Source: Acidimicrobiia bacterium
Lineage (GTDB): Bacteria; Actinomycetota; Acidimicrobiia; Acidimicrobiales; Aldehydirespiratoraceae
Direction of reading: 5' to 3'
Assembly: GCA_022819505.1 (NCBI GenBank)
Contig: JAJEHD010000014.1
Span: 62,001 to 126,000 of the forward strand
Length of the DNA: 64,000 bases
The translations under genes and the position numbers were made by a program. The notes below the pieces were generated by a model. It was not told the DNA's origin. It saw only the letters and a program-made list of their open reading frames with translations, and searched no databases. The stretch's first letter is position 1. Every line of letters begins with the position of its first letter. Positions 17,875-29,577 of this stretch are shown in pieces.

Positions 17875-18453
17875 CTACCGGCAGAGGGCCAGGAAGTTGC
17901 CGAGCAGGTCGTGGCCGGCGTCGGTGAGCACCGACTCGGGGTGGAACTGCACGCCCTCGGTGGGGTGGCTGCGGTGCCGCAGGCCCATCACCAGGCCCTG
18001 ATCGCAGGTGGCGGTCACCTCCAGGTCGGGAGGCACCGACGCCTGATCGACGATGAGCGAGTGGTAACGGGTGGCGGTGAGCGGGTTGGGCAGGCCCTTG
18101 AACACGCCGGCCGAGTCGTGCTCGATGACCGACGTCTTGCCGTGCATGACTTGGGGAGCCCGGATCACGTCCCCCCCGAAGACCTGGCCGATGCACTGCA
18201 TCCCCAAGCACACCCCGAAGATGGGAACCTCACCGCTCAGGGTGGTCAGCAACTCGTTGCTGACGCCGGCGTCGTCGGGTGTCCCGGGTCCGGGGCTGAT
18301 CAGGATCCCGTCGGGCTTCAGCCCCTGCAGGTCATCGACGGTGACCGCGTCGTGCCGGTACACCAGCGGCTCGGCCCCCAGCTCCCCCAGATACTGCACC
18401 AGGATGTAGACGAACGAGTCATAGTTGTCCACAACAACAATCCGAGGCCCCAC
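17875..18453 (-). CDS. trpG: Anthranilate/aminodeoxychorismate synthase glutamine amidotransferase subunit
   Basis: 192 aa starting at GTG 18453 (VGPRIVVVDNYDSFVYIL). Class I glutaminase domain supplying ammonia from glutamine to chorismate-using partners (TrpE or PabB). Seen are SPGPGTPDDAG, the nucleophile region FGVCLGMQCIG (with Met where His is common) and the catalytic His-Glu in GVQFHPESV. It lies tail-to-tail with the PASTA kinase, as in mycobacteria. The synthase subunit is not in the window, so assignment to tryptophan or folate synthesis is open. Confidence 0.9.
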   Translation of the reverse strand: MGPRIVVVDNYDSFVYILVQYLGELGAEPLVYRHDAVTVDDLQGLKPDGILISPGPGTPDDAGVSNELLTTLSGEVPIFGVCLGMQCIGQVFGGDVIRAPQVMHGKTSVIEHDSAGVFKGLPNPLTATRYHSLIVDQASVPPDLEVTATCDQGLVMGLRHRSHPTEGVQFHPESVLTDAGHDLLGNFLALCR

Positions 18454-18535
18454 CCCCAAGACGCTACCGGAGCAGCGCAACCAGCCAGACGGGGGGCGCG
18501 ACCCGGGTAGGCCGGGGGGTGGCGGCGAGGAACGG

Positions 18536-18569
18536 CCGACCGACAATGGGGCGAAGCCCCGTCGGTCGG
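18536..18569 (-). terminator. Hairpin downstream of the Fe-S oxidoreductase
   Basis: A 14-bp GC-rich stem (18536-18544 plus 18548-18552 with 18556-18569), with a 3-nt bulge and a GAA loop, follows the stop codon of the leftward Fe-S gene. No U-tract is present, so termination efficiency is uncertain. Confidence 0.5.
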
Positions 18570-18604
18570 ACGGCCTCGACGACAGGACCCGCCGGCCGGA
18601 AATG

Positions 18605-20803
18605 CTAAGTCGCAGGCGCGGAGTCCCGAGCTTCGACTGCTTCCAGTACGTGCAGGGCAATATCAGCTACCTGGACCGAGTCGTCCTCCACGCCGGCAGC
18701 CCGCACCCCGTCGTCCATCATGATGTAGCAGAACGGGCAGGCGGTGGCGATCCGGGAGGCGCCGGTGCCCAGCAGCTCCTGGGAGCGCTCGTCGTTCACC
18801 TTGGTGCCGATGGTCTCCTCCATCCACATGCGAGCGCCGCCGGCGCCGCAGCACATGCCCTTGGTCCCGTTGCGGGGGGCCTCCACCAGGTCGATGCCGC
18901 CGAGCGAGCCGAGCACCCGCCGCGGAGCCAGGTACACATCGTTGTGGCGGCCCAGATAGCAGCTGTCGTGGTAGACGACCCGCTCGGAGAGGGTGGCGCC
19001 GTCGAGGTTCAGCCGACCGTCGGCCACCAGCGTGTCCAGCAGCTGGCTGTGGTGGACGACCTCGTAGTGCCCGCCGAGCTGGGGGTACTCGTTGGCCAGG
19101 GTGTTGAAGCAGTGGGGGCACTGGGTGACGATCTTGCGCACCCCCATGGAGTTGAGGGTCTCGATGTTCGCTGAGGCCAGCATCTGGAACAGGTACTCGT
19201 TGCCGGAGCGCCGGGCCGAGTCGCCGGTGCAGTTCTCGGCCGGGCCGAGGATGGCGAAGTCGATCCCGGCCCGCTCCATGAGCTGGGCCATGGCCCGGGC
19301 CACCTTCTTGTTCTTGTCGTCGAAGGAGCCTGCGCAGCCAACCCAGTACAGGTACTCGGCGTCGAGCGGGTCGCCGCCGGCGATGACCCGCACCCCGTCG
19401 AGGTCGCGGGCCCAGTCGGCCCGCTCGGTCTGGCTCATCGACCACGGGTTGGACGAGTTCTCCATGCCCCGGAAGGCCTGACCCAGCTCCGAGGGGAAGT
19501 CGCTCTCCATCAGGGTCAGGTAGCGGCGCATGTCGAGGATCTTGTCGAGGATCTCGATGTTGACCGGGCAGATCTCGTCGCAGGCCCGGCACGAGGTGCA
19601 CGCCCACAGCTCCTCGTTGCTGATTCGCTCGAACATCCAGTTGGCCGGCACCTGCACCTCGGGTTCGCCGGTGCCCAGCGGCGGCGAGGTGGGCGGGGTT
19701 CCGGTGCGGGCCATGATCTCGCCCGTCTTGAGCACGATCTCGCGGGGGTCGAGGGGCTTGCCGGTGGCATGGGCCGGGCACACCGACGTGCAGCGCCCGC
19801 ACATGGTGCAGGCGTCGGTGTCGAGCAGCTGCTTCCAGGAGAAGTCCTCGACCACCGAGGCCCCGAACGTCTCGAGCTCGGTGTCGCCCTCCACCAGGTT
19901 GGGCATGGGGCGCATGGCGCCCTTGGGGCGGTCGCGGTGGCGCAGGTACATGTTCAGCGGCGATGTGAACATGTGGCGCAGCATGGTGGTGGGCAGGATC
20001 ACCAGGAAGGCCATGAAGGCGACCACGTGGGCCACCCACCACGCCTGATGCCAGCCGGCCACCGAGCCCGAGCCGTCGACGAGGGTGGCCAGCGGGTAGC
20101 CGATGAAGCTCCAGCGCTCGTGGTCGGGCAGGCCGTCGGCCGCGATGCGGAAGGCCTCGGCGCCGAAGCCGGTCAGGCCGATGGCCAGCAGCACCCCGCC
20201 GATGACGGCGTGCTCGGGCCGGGTCTTGATGCGGATCCGGTACGGCCGCCACGCCGGCGGTCCGAAGCGCCGCAGGATGGCCCACACCATGCCGGCCACG
20301 AACACCAGCCCGGCGGCGTCGCCCACCGCGGAGTAGGCCCGGTACACGTCGCCGTGGAGGAACTTGAGATCGTCGGGAAGCTGGTGGTCTACCTCCAGGG
20401 TGGTGGTCACCCCCAGCAGGATCAGGAAGCTGAAGTAGATCAGCGAGTGCATCACCCCGGCGCCGGGCTCCCGCAGCAGGGTGCGCATGTAGACGCCGGC
20501 CCGGAAGTCGGCCATGCGGTGCTTGGCGTTGTGCACCGTGGTGCGGCGGTTGTCGGGCCGGCCCCGCTGCCAGTTCTTCACCCGGTGGGCGAACATGACC
20601 GACCCGTAGATGAGCAGTACGGGGATGGCGGTGTAGAAGGCGACCTTCAGCGGGGCCGGGATGTTGCCGAACACCTCGCGGGTGATGGGACTGTCGCTGT
20701 GGAAGCCTGCGACGCCGGCCACGATCCCCGAGAGGGCGGTAAACAGCGCGATAGCCACGCCCACGGCGATGACGATGTGATGGGGCTTGATCTGGGTCTT
20801 CAT
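18605..20803 (-). CDS. Membrane Fe-S oxidoreductase with two CCG domains (EtfD/HdrD-like)
   Basis: 732 aa. The N-terminal part (to about 275) has several membrane helices with His residues, resembling a cytochrome b-like quinone module. Two ferredoxin-type clusters follow: C332/C335/C338/C342 and C402/C405/C408/C412, each ending in CP. The C-terminal half holds two cysteine-rich CCG domains (YWVGCAGS with CPHC, and HDSCYLGR with MCCGAGG). This order matches the mycobacterial membrane protein now called EtfD, which passes electrons from electron-transfer flavoprotein in fatty-acid oxidation to menaquinone. Related glycolate oxidase or heterodisulfide reductase subunits are alternatives. No etfAB is adjacent, so the donor is inferred. 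Confidence 0.8.
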   Translation of the reverse strand: MKTQIKPHHIVIAVGVAIALFTALSGIVAGVAGFHSDSPITREVFGNIPAPLKVAFYTAIPVLLIYGSVMFAHRVKNWQRGRPDNRRTTVHNAKHRMADFRAGVYMRTLLREPGAGVMHSLIYFSFLILLGVTTTLEVDHQLPDDLKFLHGDVYRAYSAVGDAAGLVFVAGMVWAILRRFGPPAWRPYRIRIKTRPEHAVIGGVLLAIGLTGFGAEAFRIAADGLPDHERWSFIGYPLATLVDGSGSVAGWHQAWWVAHVVAFMAFLVILPTTMLRHMFTSPLNMYLRHRDRPKGAMRPMPNLVEGDTELETFGASVVEDFSWKQLLDTDACTMCGRCTSVCPAHATGKPLDPREIVLKTGEIMARTGTPPTSPPLGTGEPEVQVPANWMFERISNEELWACTSCRACDEICPVNIEILDKILDMRRYLTLMESDFPSELGQAFRGMENSSNPWSMSQTERADWARDLDGVRVIAGGDPLDAEYLYWVGCAGSFDDKNKKVARAMAQLMERAGIDFAILGPAENCTGDSARRSGNEYLFQMLASANIETLNSMGVRKIVTQCPHCFNTLANEYPQLGGHYEVVHHSQLLDTLVADGRLNLDGATLSERVVYHDSCYLGRHNDVYLAPRRVLGSLGGIDLVEAPRNGTKGMCCGAGGARMWMEETIGTKVNDERSQELLGTGASRIATACPFCYIMMDDGVRAAGVEDDSVQVADIALHVLEAVEARDSAPAT

Positions 20804-20839
20804 GACGGGCGCGACACTAATCGCCGAGCCCGCCTCCGG

Positions 20840-21604
20840 TCACCGATGACGGGAGGCTTGGGCGGCTACCTCGGCGGCGGCGGCGGCCGCGGCCTCGGGG
20901 TCCAGGGCTCGCTCGAGGGGGTGCATGGGCTCGATCGGGAACATGTCGGGACCCAGCACGTAGTGCAGGGGCATGCCGGTGGGGATATTCAGGGCGCCTA
21001 TGTCTTCGTCGGAGATCCGGTCCAGGTGCTTGGCCAGGGCCCGCAGGCTGTTGCCGTGGGCCGAGACCAGCACGGTGTGCCCCCGGCGCAGGTCGCCCAC
21101 GATGGCGTCCTGCCAGTAGGGCAGCAGCCGGACCAGCACGTCGGCGAGGCTCTCGGTGAGCGGTATGAGCTCCGGCGAGAGGTCCGCATAGAGCGGCGAG
21201 TGGTTGGGGTTGAACTCATTATCGGGCCGGATGGGCGGGGGCGGGGTGTCGTAGCCGCGGCGCCACCGCTGGAGCTGCTCATCGCCGTGGGCCCGGAGGG
21301 TGGCCGCTTTGTCGAGGCCGGTGAGGTCGCCGTAGTGGCGCTCGTTGAGCTGCCAGCTGCGATGGACCTCCAGCGATCCGAGGCTGAGGGCGTCGAGCAC
21401 GATCTCGGTGGTCTCGGTGGCCCGCCGCAGGACCGAGGTGTGCACCGCGCTGGGCAGCAGGTCGGCGGTGGCCAGCAACTCGGCGGCCCGTCGGGCCTCG
21501 GCCCGGCCGGCGTCGTTGAGAGCGCAGTCGTGCCAGCCGGTGAACAGGTTCTTGTCGTTCCATTCACTGCGGCCGTGGCGCAGCAGGATCAGGTCGTGGG
21601 CCAT
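20840..21604 (-). CDS. gpmA: 2,3-bisphosphoglycerate-dependent phosphoglycerate mutase
   Basis: 254 aa from ATG 21604 (MAHDLILLRHGRSEWNDKN). Interconverts 3- and 2-phosphoglycerate in glycolysis and gluconeogenesis. The RHG motif carries the phospho-accepting His. NLFTGWHDCALNDAGRAEA, ERHYGDLTGLDKA and VSAHGNSLRALAKHLD (second catalytic His) are standard for the cofactor-dependent family. The C-terminus has a short Ala-rich tail. It is divergent from the dnaK operon. Confidence 0.95.
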   Translation of the reverse strand: MAHDLILLRHGRSEWNDKNLFTGWHDCALNDAGRAEARRAAELLATADLLPSAVHTSVLRRATETTEIVLDALSLGSLEVHRSWQLNERHYGDLTGLDKAATLRAHGDEQLQRWRRGYDTPPPPIRPDNEFNPNHSPLYADLSPELIPLTESLADVLVRLLPYWQDAIVGDLRRGHTVLVSAHGNSLRALAKHLDRISDEDIGALNIPTGMPLHYVLGPDMFPIEPMHPLERALDPEAAAAAAAEVAAQASRHR

Positions 21605-21637
21605 GCCCGCCAAGGTACCCGGCCCGCACCTCCAAAA

Positions 21638-21658
21638 GTTGATAGTATAAGACTCAAG
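21638..21658 (+). promoter_or_regulatory. HAIR-like HspR operator upstream of dnaK
   Basis: ACTCAAG at 21652-21658 matches the right arm of the HAIR consensus (CTTGAGT-N7-ACTCAAG) exactly. The left arm GTTGATA (21638-21644) matches at 4 of 7 positions with the correct 7-bp spacing. HspR itself is encoded in the operon, which supports autoregulation. Confidence 0.6.
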
Positions 21659-21672
21659 TTTCTATTGTGTTT

Positions 21673-21700
21673 GGGAATGAACTTCGTTATCGTGTGCGTT
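21673..21700 (+). promoter_or_regulatory. SigH/SigR-type promoter of the dnaK operon
   Basis: GGGAAT (21673-21678), 19 bp, GTT (21698-21700), the pattern recognised by actinobacterial SigH/SigR. The leader to the dnaK ATG would be about 40 nt and contains AAAGGAG. A second, housekeeping start overlapping the HAIR (TTGATA, 18 bp, TATTGT at 21663-21668) is possible. Confidence 0.55.
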
Positions 21701-21747
21701 CTAGGTTAGGCAGAGTAGAGCAAGACACCAAGAAAAGGAGCCTCACC

Positions 21748-23580
21748 ATGCCAAAGGCCGTCGGTATCGACCTCGGTACCACGAACTCAGTCGTAAGCGT
21801 CCTGGAGGGTGGCGACCCCGTAGTCGTCCCCAATGCCGAGGGATCGCGCACGACCCCCTCAGTTGTGGCGTTCAGCACCGACAGCGAGGTGCTGGTGGGC
21901 GAGGTCGCCAAGCGCCAGGCGATCACCAATCCCGACCGCACCATCCGATCGGTGAAGCGGCACATGGGCACGGCCAAGAAGTTCAAGATCGACGACAAGG
22001 ACTACGCATCCCAGGAGATATCGGCCCGGGTGCTGATGAAGCTCAAGCGCGACGCGGAGGAGTACCTCGGCGACACCGTCACCCAGGCCGTCGTCACCGT
22101 GCCCGCCTACTTCGACGACGCCCAGCGCACCGCCACCCACGAGGCCGGCAAGATCGCCGGGCTCGAGGTGCTCCGCATCATCAACGAGCCCACCGCGGCC
22201 GCCCTGGCCTACGGGCTGGACAAGGAGTCCGCCGATCAGACCATCCTGGTCTTCGACCTCGGCGGCGGCACGTTCGACGTGTCCGTGCTGGAGCTTGGCG
22301 ACGGGGTGTTCGAGGTGAAGTCCACCGCGGGCGACACCAAGCTCGGCGGCGACGACTGGGACGACGCCGTGATCGACTGGCTGGTGGCGTCCTTCAAGGG
22401 CGACCACGGCGTGGACCTGTCGAGCGACCCGATGGCCATGCAGCGCCTCAAGGAGGCGGCCGAGAAGGCCAAGATCGAGCTGTCGCAGACCCCGTCCTCG
22501 CAGATCAACCTGCCCTTCGTGACGGCCACCGACAAGGGTCCGCTGCACCTGGACTACACGCTGAGCCGGGCCAAGTTCCAGGAGATGACCTCCCACCTGC
22601 TCGACCGGTGCAAGGGCCCCTTCGAGCGGGCCATTGCCGACGCCGGCGTCTCGAAGGGCGACATCCACCACGTGGTCCTGGTCGGTGGGTCGACCCGGAT
22701 GCCGGCGGTGGCCGGGCTGGTGCAGGAGATGACCGGCCGGGAGCCCAACAAGACGGTCAACCCCGACGAGGTTGTGGCCATCGGCGCCGCCATCCAGGCC
22801 GGGGTGCTCAAGGGCGAGGTCAAGGACGTGCTGCTGCTCGACGTGACCCCGCTGTCGCTGGGCATCGAGACCAAGGGCGGCGTGATGACCACCCTCATCG
22901 AGCGCAACACCACCATTCCCACCCGCAAGAGTGAGATCTTCACCACCGCCGAGGACGGCCAGCCGTCGGTGGAGATCCATGTGCTCCAGGGTGAGCGCCA
23001 GATGGCCGCCTACAACAAGACCCTAGGCAAGTTCCAGCTGGTCGACCTGCCGCCCGCCCCCAGGGGGATGCCCCAGATCGAAGTGACCTTCGACATCGAC
23101 GCCAACGGCATCGTCCACGTGAGCGCCCAGGACAAGGCCACCGGCAAGGAGCAGTCGATGACCATCACCGGCCAGTCGTCGCTCGACACCGATGTAATCG
23201 ATCAGATGGTCGCCGACGCGGAGGCCCACGCCGACGAGGACCGCCGCCGCCGCGAGGAGGCCGAGGTTCGCAACACGGCCGACACGCTGGTGTACCAGAC
23301 CGAGAAGCTGCTCGCGGAGCAGTCTGAGGCGGTCTCCGACGACGAGAAGGAGACCATCAACGCCAAGCTCGCGGACCTGCGCAGCGCCCTGGAAGGCGAC
23401 GACATCGAAGCGGTCAAGTCGGCCACCGAGGCCCTCATGACGGCCAGCCAGGAGTTCGGCCAGAGGCTGTACGAGGCCGCCGCGGCGGCCGAGCGCAACG
23501 ATGCCGCCACCGGCGCGGTGCCCGACGACGACGACGTGGTGGAAGCCGAGATCGTCGACGACGACCGAGAGACGGCGTGA
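21748..23580 (+). CDS. dnaK: Chaperone DnaK (Hsp70)
   Basis: 610 aa from ATG 21748, which follows AAAGGAG. ATP-driven folding chaperone. The N-terminal ATPase domain opens with [19 protein letters not shown], then [32 protein letters not shown] and [10 protein letters not shown]. The linker [15 protein letters not shown] leads into the substrate-binding domain, ending in an acidic tail ([14 protein letters not shown]). First gene of an operon in which grpE overlaps by 4 bp, followed by dnaJ, hspR and clpB. Confidence 0.98.
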   Translation: MPKAVGIDLGTTNSVVSVLEGGDPVVVPNAEGSRTTPSVVAFSTDSEVLVGEVAKRQAITNPDRTIRSVKRHMGTAKKFKIDDKDYASQEISARVLMKLKRDAEEYLGDTVTQAVVTVPAYFDDAQRTATHEAGKIAGLEVLRIINEPTAAALAYGLDKESADQTILVFDLGGGTFDVSVLELGDGVFEVKSTAGDTKLGGDDWDDAVIDWLVASFKGDHGVDLSSDPMAMQRLKEAAEKAKIELSQTPSSQINLPFVTATDKGPLHLDYTLSRAKFQEMTSHLLDRCKGPFERAIADAGVSKGDIHHVVLVGGSTRMPAVAGLVQEMTGREPNKTVNPDEVVAIGAAIQAGVLKGEVKDVLLLDVTPLSLGIETKGGVMTTLIERNTTIPTRKSEIFTTAEDGQPSVEIHVLQGERQMAAYNKTLGKFQLVDLPPAPRGMPQIEVTFDIDANGIVHVSAQDKATGKEQSMTITGQSSLDTDVIDQMVADAEAHADEDRRRREEAEVRNTADTLVYQTEKLLAEQSEAVSDDEKETINAKLADLRSALEGDDIEAVKSATEALMTASQEFGQRLYEAAAAAERNDAATGAVPDDDDVVEAEIVDDDRETA

Positions 23581-24170
23581 ACGCTCCATCCGACGTGAGC
23601 GAGCTCGAGGCCGGTTCGGCTTCGGGGCCTGAGAGCGAGCCGGCCGACGAGCCCGAGCCCGAGTCCGGGCCCGCGGCCGCCGATCCGGGGTCCGAGGATT
23701 CCGGTGCGGGCGCGGGGGACGCGACCGGCGCGGAGGTGGAGCCGCCCGATCTGGCCACCGTCATCGCCGAGCGCGACGCTTACCTCGAGGACCTGCAGCG
23801 GGTGACCGCGGAGTTCACCAACTTCCGTCGCCAGACGATGAGGCGGAACACCGAGCTCGTCGCCCAGGCCGCCTCGAGGCTGGCCAAGGAGCTGCTGGTT
23901 GTGCTCGACGCCTGCGAGGCCGCCGTGAGCCAGGGCGTCGAGGGCATCGACGCCGTCCAGGCGCAGCTGCTGGGCGTGCTCACCGGAGAGGGCCTCGCCG
24001 TGCTCGGCACGGTCGACGAGCCCTTCGATCCCGGCTTCCACGAGGCCGTGATGAGCGAGGAGTCCGGCGCTGACGGCCAGTCCGCCCCCGTCGTGTCCGA
24101 TGTCCTTCGCACCGGGTACGCGTGGAACGGGCGGGTGCTCAGGCCGGCCATGGTGAAGGTGCGCAGCTAA
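23577..24170 (+). CDS. grpE: Nucleotide exchange factor GrpE
   Basis: 197 aa, GTG start overlapping the dnaK stop. Releases ADP from DnaK. About 55 acidic and low-complexity residues precede the coiled-coil helix ([26 protein letters not shown]). The C-terminal beta-domain includes [13 protein letters not shown] and [20 protein letters not shown], which are typical GrpE signatures. The long disordered N-terminus is common in actinobacterial GrpE. Confidence 0.95.
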   Translation: MNAPSDVSELEAGSASGPESEPADEPEPESGPAAADPGSEDSGAGAGDATGAEVEPPDLATVIAERDAYLEDLQRVTAEFTNFRRQTMRRNTELVAQAASRLAKELLVVLDACEAAVSQGVEGIDAVQAQLLGVLTGEGLAVLGTVDEPFDPGFHEAVMSEESGADGQSAPVVSDVLRTGYAWNGRVLRPAMVKVRS

Positions 24171-24192
24171 CAGACGCAACGAGGAGGTGACA

Positions 24193-25326
24193 GTGGAGCC
24201 CCAGCGGGAGTGGTTCGAGAAGGACTACTACAAGATTCTCGGCGTCGCCGAGGACGCCTCGGCCTCCGCCATCACCAAGGCCTACCGCAAGCTGGCCAAG
24301 GAGCTGCACCCCGACGCCCATCCCGGCGACTCCTCCGTCGAGGACCGCTTCAAGGAGGTTGCGTCGGCCTACGACGTGCTCGGCGACACCGACAAGCGCA
24401 AGGCCTACGACGACGTTCGCAAGCTCGGTCCCATGGCCGGCGCGTTCGGTCCGGGCGGACCGGGCCCGGGCGGCGGGTTCAACGTGAACTTCGAGCAGAT
24501 GGGCGATCTTCAGAACCTGTTCGGCGACCTCTTCGGTCGGCGCCGTCGCCGCGGCGACACGGCCCAGCGGGGCGCCGACATCGAGACCGAGGTGAAGCTC
24601 GACTTCGCCGACGCCGTGTCGGGGACCGTCGTTGCCGTGCCCGTGACCGGCGAGGCCCGGTGCCGGATCTGCGACGGTTCGGGTGCCGAGCCCCCGGCCA
24701 AGCCGCGGCCCTGCCCGACCTGTTCGGGAACCGGGGTGACCGACGAGAACCAGGGACTGTTCTCCTTCAGCCGGCCCTGCACCGCCTGTGCCGGCCGGGC
24801 CGTGGTCATCGACGAACCGTGCTCGGCGTGCCGTGGACGGGGCGTCGAGCACCGGCGGCGGGAGGTGCAGGCTCGCATCCCGTCCGGCGTGACCGACGGT
24901 CAGCGGATCAGGCTCAAGGGCCGCGGGGGGCCGTCGCAGGGGCCGGGCGGCCCGCCCGGCGACCTGTACGTGCGGATCGGCGTGAGACCTCACCGGCTGT
25001 TCGGGCGAGACGGCAAGAACCTCACGCTGAGAGTGCCGGTCACCTTCTCGGAGGCTGCGCTGGGCGCCCACGTGAAGGTGCCCACCCTCGACGACTCGAC
25101 CGTCACCATCCGAATCCCGCCCGGCACCACCACGGGCAGGCGCCTGCGCATCCCGGCCAGCGCCTCGACCGGCGGCGCCGACCTCATCGTCGAGGTCGAG
25201 GTGGTGGTGCCCGAGAACCTGTCCGACGAGCAGAGGGCCGCGGTGGAGGCCTTCGCGGCCGCCCCCGGAGAGGACCCGCGAACCCACCTGAGACCGGGGA
25301 GCGCAACGCAAGGAGGATCATCATGA
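24193..25326 (+). CDS. dnaJ: Co-chaperone DnaJ (Hsp40)
   Basis: 377 aa. I prefer GTG 24193, correctly spaced behind GAGGAGG, to the GTG at 24187 that overlaps that site. The J domain shows DYYKILGVAEDASASAITKA and the HPD tripeptide that stimulates DnaK ATPase. A Gly/Phe-rich linker follows, then the zinc domain with CRICDGSG, CPTCSGTG, CTACAGRA (degenerate third repeat) and CSACRGRG. The C-terminal substrate-binding domains include RIGVRPHRLFGRDGKNL. The stop overlaps the hspR start (ATGA). Confidence 0.96.
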   Translation: MEPQREWFEKDYYKILGVAEDASASAITKAYRKLAKELHPDAHPGDSSVEDRFKEVASAYDVLGDTDKRKAYDDVRKLGPMAGAFGPGGPGPGGGFNVNFEQMGDLQNLFGDLFGRRRRRGDTAQRGADIETEVKLDFADAVSGTVVAVPVTGEARCRICDGSGAEPPAKPRPCPTCSGTGVTDENQGLFSFSRPCTACAGRAVVIDEPCSACRGRGVEHRRREVQARIPSGVTDGQRIRLKGRGGPSQGPGGPPGDLYVRIGVRPHRLFGRDGKNLTLRVPVTFSEAALGAHVKVPTLDDSTVTIRIPPGTTTGRRLRIPASASTGGADLIVEVEVVVPENLSDEQRAAVEAFAAAPGEDPRTHLRPGSATQGGSS

Positions 25327-25727
25327 GCGATGAACGTTTCCATCGAGCCGTATACGTGATCTCGGTGGCCGCTGAGCTGGCCGGAGTGCACCCCCAGACG
25401 CTGCGGATCTACGAGCGCAAGGGCCTGCTCGCCCCGGCCCGGACCGCGGGCGGCAGCCGCCGCTACAGCGACGCCGACCTGGCGCTGCTGGAGCGCATCG
25501 CCGAACTCACCGACTCCGGTCTGAACCTGGCCGGGGTGCAGCGAGTGATGGAGCTGGAGCGCGAGGTGGCCGAGCTTCGGGCCCAACTGTCCCAGGCGCG
25601 CCAGGCTCACGAGGAGGACCGGGCGGAGTTGGCCGCCCGCGGCTTCAACCCCGGCAGCCTGGTCCCGGCCGTCCGGCCGAAGAGGCCGGTGACGCTCTAC
25701 CGCGCCCGGCGCGACCCCGGAAGCTGA
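25323..25727 (+). CDS. hspR: Heat-shock repressor HspR, MerR family
   Basis: 134 aa, ATG 25323 preceded by AAGGAGG and overlapping the dnaJ stop. The MerR helix-turn-helix is seen as [20 protein letters not shown] followed by [20 protein letters not shown], then a dimerisation helix ([15 protein letters not shown]). In Streptomyces and mycobacteria HspR binds HAIR sites and represses the dnaK operon and clpB, with DnaK as co-repressor. A HAIR-like site is present before dnaK. Position in the operon makes the assignment firm. Confidence 0.94.
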   Translation: MSDERFHRAVYVISVAAELAGVHPQTLRIYERKGLLAPARTAGGSRRYSDADLALLERIAELTDSGLNLAGVQRVMELEREVAELRAQLSQARQAHEEDRAELAARGFNPGSLVPAVRPKRPVTLYRARRDPGS

Positions 25728-25740
25728 GGGCCGGACATCG

Positions 25741-28224
25741 ATGCCACTGGATCCCAACCGCTGGACCCTCAAGACGACGGAGGCCTTCTCGGCCGCCACC
25801 GAGTCGGCCCGGGCGGCCTCGCACGCCGAGGTCACGCCCGACCATCTGCTACTCGCCCTGCTGGCCCAGACCGATGGCCTGGTGCTGCCCATGCTGCACT
25901 CGGCGGGCGTCGACCCCACCGCGGTCCGGGACAAGGCCCAGCAGGCGGTGGCCACCCTGCCCCGTGCCTACGGGTCCGACGTCGGCATCTCCCGGGAGCT
26001 GCGCGACGTGCTCGAGGACGCCGACAAGGCGCGGGCCGACCTGGCCGACGACTACCTGTCCACCGAGCATCTGGTGCTGGCCCTCGGTGGCCACCTGGAC
26101 CTCGACCGCGAGCTGCTTCTCAAGGTGCTGCACGAGGTGCGGGGCAGCCACCGGGTGACCACCAAAGCGCCCGAGGACCAGTACCAGGCGCTGGAGCGCT
26201 TCGGCCGGGACCTCACCGACGAGGCCCGGGCCGGCACGCTCGACCCCGTCATCGGCCGCGACGACGAGATCCGGCGGGTCATCAGGGTCCTGGCCCGGCG
26301 GCGCAAGAACAACCCGGTGCTGATCGGCGAGCCGGGCGTAGGCAAGACCGCCATCGTGGAGGGCCTGGCCCAGCGCATCGTCGACGGCGACGTGCCCGAC
26401 AGCCTGGCCGGCAAGCGTCTAGTGGTGCTGGACCTGGCCGCCATGGTGGCCGGCGCCAAGTACCGCGGCGAGTTCGAGGAACGGCTCCAGGCGGTGCTGA
26501 CCGAGATCGAGGAGGCCGGCGGCGAGATCGTCACGTTCATCGACGAGCTGCACACCATGGTGGGCGCCGGCGCGGCCGAGGGGGCAATGGACGCCGGCAA
26601 CATGCTCAAGCCCATGCTGGCCCGGGGGACGCTGCGGATGGTGGGCGCCACCACCCTCGACGAGTACCGCAAGCACCTCGAGACCGACGCCGCGCTGGAG
26701 CGCCGCTTCCAGCCGGTGCTGGTCGAGCCCCCCTCCGTCGATGCGACCGTCGCCATCCTGCGGGGCCTGCGTGAGCGCTACGAGATCCATCACGGGGTGC
26801 GAATCAAGGACTCGGCGTTGATCGCGGCGGCCCAGCTGTCGGACCGCTACATCACCGGACGGTTCCTGCCCGACAAGGCCATCGACCTCATCGACGAGGC
26901 GGCCAGCTCGCTGCGTATCGAGATCGACTCGGTGCCGACCGAGATCGACGTGGTGGAGCGCCGCCTGCGCCAGCTCGAGATGGAGCGGGTCGCGCTGACC
27001 GCCGAGACCGACGCCACCTCACGCGAGCGTCTGGGCGACCTGGAGCGCGACATCGCCGAGCTCAGCGAGCAGTCCTCCGCGCTCACCGCCCGCTGGCAGG
27101 CCGAGAAGGAGGCCATCGGCGTCATACGGTCCCTCAAGGAAGAGTTGGAGACCCAGCGTTCCGACCTCGAGCGCGAGCCCGACCTGGAGCGGGCGGCCGA
27201 GCTCCGCTACGGGATCATCCCCGACACCGAGCGCCGGATCGACGAGGCCACCAGCCGCCTGGCCGAGCTGCAGAGCGACTCGTCGATGCTCACCGAGGAG
27301 GTTGACGCCGACCACATCGCGGCCGTGGTCAGCCGCTCGACCGGCGTGCCGGTGTCGCGCCTGCTGGAGGGCGAGACCGCCAAGCTGATCCGCCTGGAGG
27401 AGCATCTCCATGAGCGGGTCGTCGGCCAGGACGAGGCCGTGAGCCTGGTGGCCAACGCCATCCGCCGCAGCCGCGTCGGCCTGGGCGACCCGAATCGGCC
27501 CATCGGCAGCTTCCTGTTCCTGGGTCCCACCGGGGTCGGCAAGACCGAGCTGGCCCGATCCCTGGCCGCGTTCCTGTTCGACGACGAGGGTGCCATGGTG
27601 CGGATCGACATGTCGGAGTACCTCGAGAAGCACTCGGTGTCCCGCCTGATCGGCGCTCCCCCCGGATATGTGGGCTACGACTCGGGCGGCCAGCTCACCG
27701 AGGCCGTCAGGCGCCGCCCCTATGCGGTGGTGCTCCTCGACGAGGTCGAGAAGGCCCACGCCGACGTCTTCGGCGTGCTGCTGCAACTGCTCGATGACGG
27801 CCGCCTCACCGACGGGCAGGGCCGCACCGTGGACTTCGCCAACGTCGTGTTGATCATGACGTCGAACCTGAAGGGCGAGCCGGGCAACTTCTTCAGACCC
27901 GAGTTCGTGAACCGCATCGACGACATCGTGCGATTCCGGCCCCTGGAGCCCGACGACCTGGTCTCGATCGTCGACATCCAGTTGGCTCAGCTGGCCAAGC
28001 GCCTCGATCCGCAGCGTCTCGGGCTGGAGGTCACCGCCGAGGCCAGAGGGCACCTGGCCCGTGCCGGTTACGACCCCGCCTTCGGGGCCCGGCCCCTGAA
28101 GCGGCTGATACAGCGGGCGATCTCCGATCCGCTGGCCATCGCCATGCTGGAGGGCCGCTACAACGATGGCGACGTGGTGGCCGTCGACGTCGATGAGACC
28201 GGCTCGTCGCTCATTCTCGGCTGA
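25741..28224 (+). CDS. clpB: ATP-dependent disaggregase ClpB
   Basis: 827 aa, 13 bp after hspR. Two AAA+ modules with Walker [14 protein letters not shown] and [13 protein letters not shown] and a second Walker [15 protein letters not shown]. An N-terminal Clp_N domain ([20 protein letters not shown]) and the ClpB-specific coiled-coil middle domain (about 400-520) are also present. Works with DnaK/DnaJ/GrpE to resolve aggregates. The protein is slightly short because the loop between TSNL and [11 protein letters not shown] is only about eight residues, compared with 20 or more in many ClpB. All motifs are otherwise intact. Membership in the HspR operon fits heat-shock control. Confidence 0.95.
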   Translation: MPLDPNRWTLKTTEAFSAATESARAASHAEVTPDHLLLALLAQTDGLVLPMLHSAGVDPTAVRDKAQQAVATLPRAYGSDVGISRELRDVLEDADKARADLADDYLSTEHLVLALGGHLDLDRELLLKVLHEVRGSHRVTTKAPEDQYQALERFGRDLTDEARAGTLDPVIGRDDEIRRVIRVLARRRKNNPVLIGEPGVGKTAIVEGLAQRIVDGDVPDSLAGKRLVVLDLAAMVAGAKYRGEFEERLQAVLTEIEEAGGEIVTFIDELHTMVGAGAAEGAMDAGNMLKPMLARGTLRMVGATTLDEYRKHLETDAALERRFQPVLVEPPSVDATVAILRGLRERYEIHHGVRIKDSALIAAAQLSDRYITGRFLPDKAIDLIDEAASSLRIEIDSVPTEIDVVERRLRQLEMERVALTAETDATSRERLGDLERDIAELSEQSSALTARWQAEKEAIGVIRSLKEELETQRSDLEREPDLERAAELRYGIIPDTERRIDEATSRLAELQSDSSMLTEEVDADHIAAVVSRSTGVPVSRLLEGETAKLIRLEEHLHERVVGQDEAVSLVANAIRRSRVGLGDPNRPIGSFLFLGPTGVGKTELARSLAAFLFDDEGAMVRIDMSEYLEKHSVSRLIGAPPGYVGYDSGGQLTEAVRRRPYAVVLLDEVEKAHADVFGVLLQLLDDGRLTDGQGRTVDFANVVLIMTSNLKGEPGNFFRPEFVNRIDDIVRFRPLEPDDLVSIVDIQLAQLAKRLDPQRLGLEVTAEARGHLARAGYDPAFGARPLKRLIQRAISDPLAIAMLEGRYNDGDVVAVDVDETGSSLILG

Positions 28225-29556
<1,332 letters not shown>

Positions 29557-29577
29557 CCGCCGAGGGCAGGCAGCGAC

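Noticed and set aside
21605..21747. CIRCE element before dnaK
   Set aside because: No TTAGCACTC-N9-GAGTGCTAA match. The dyad present is HAIR-like, fitting the hspR gene in the operon.
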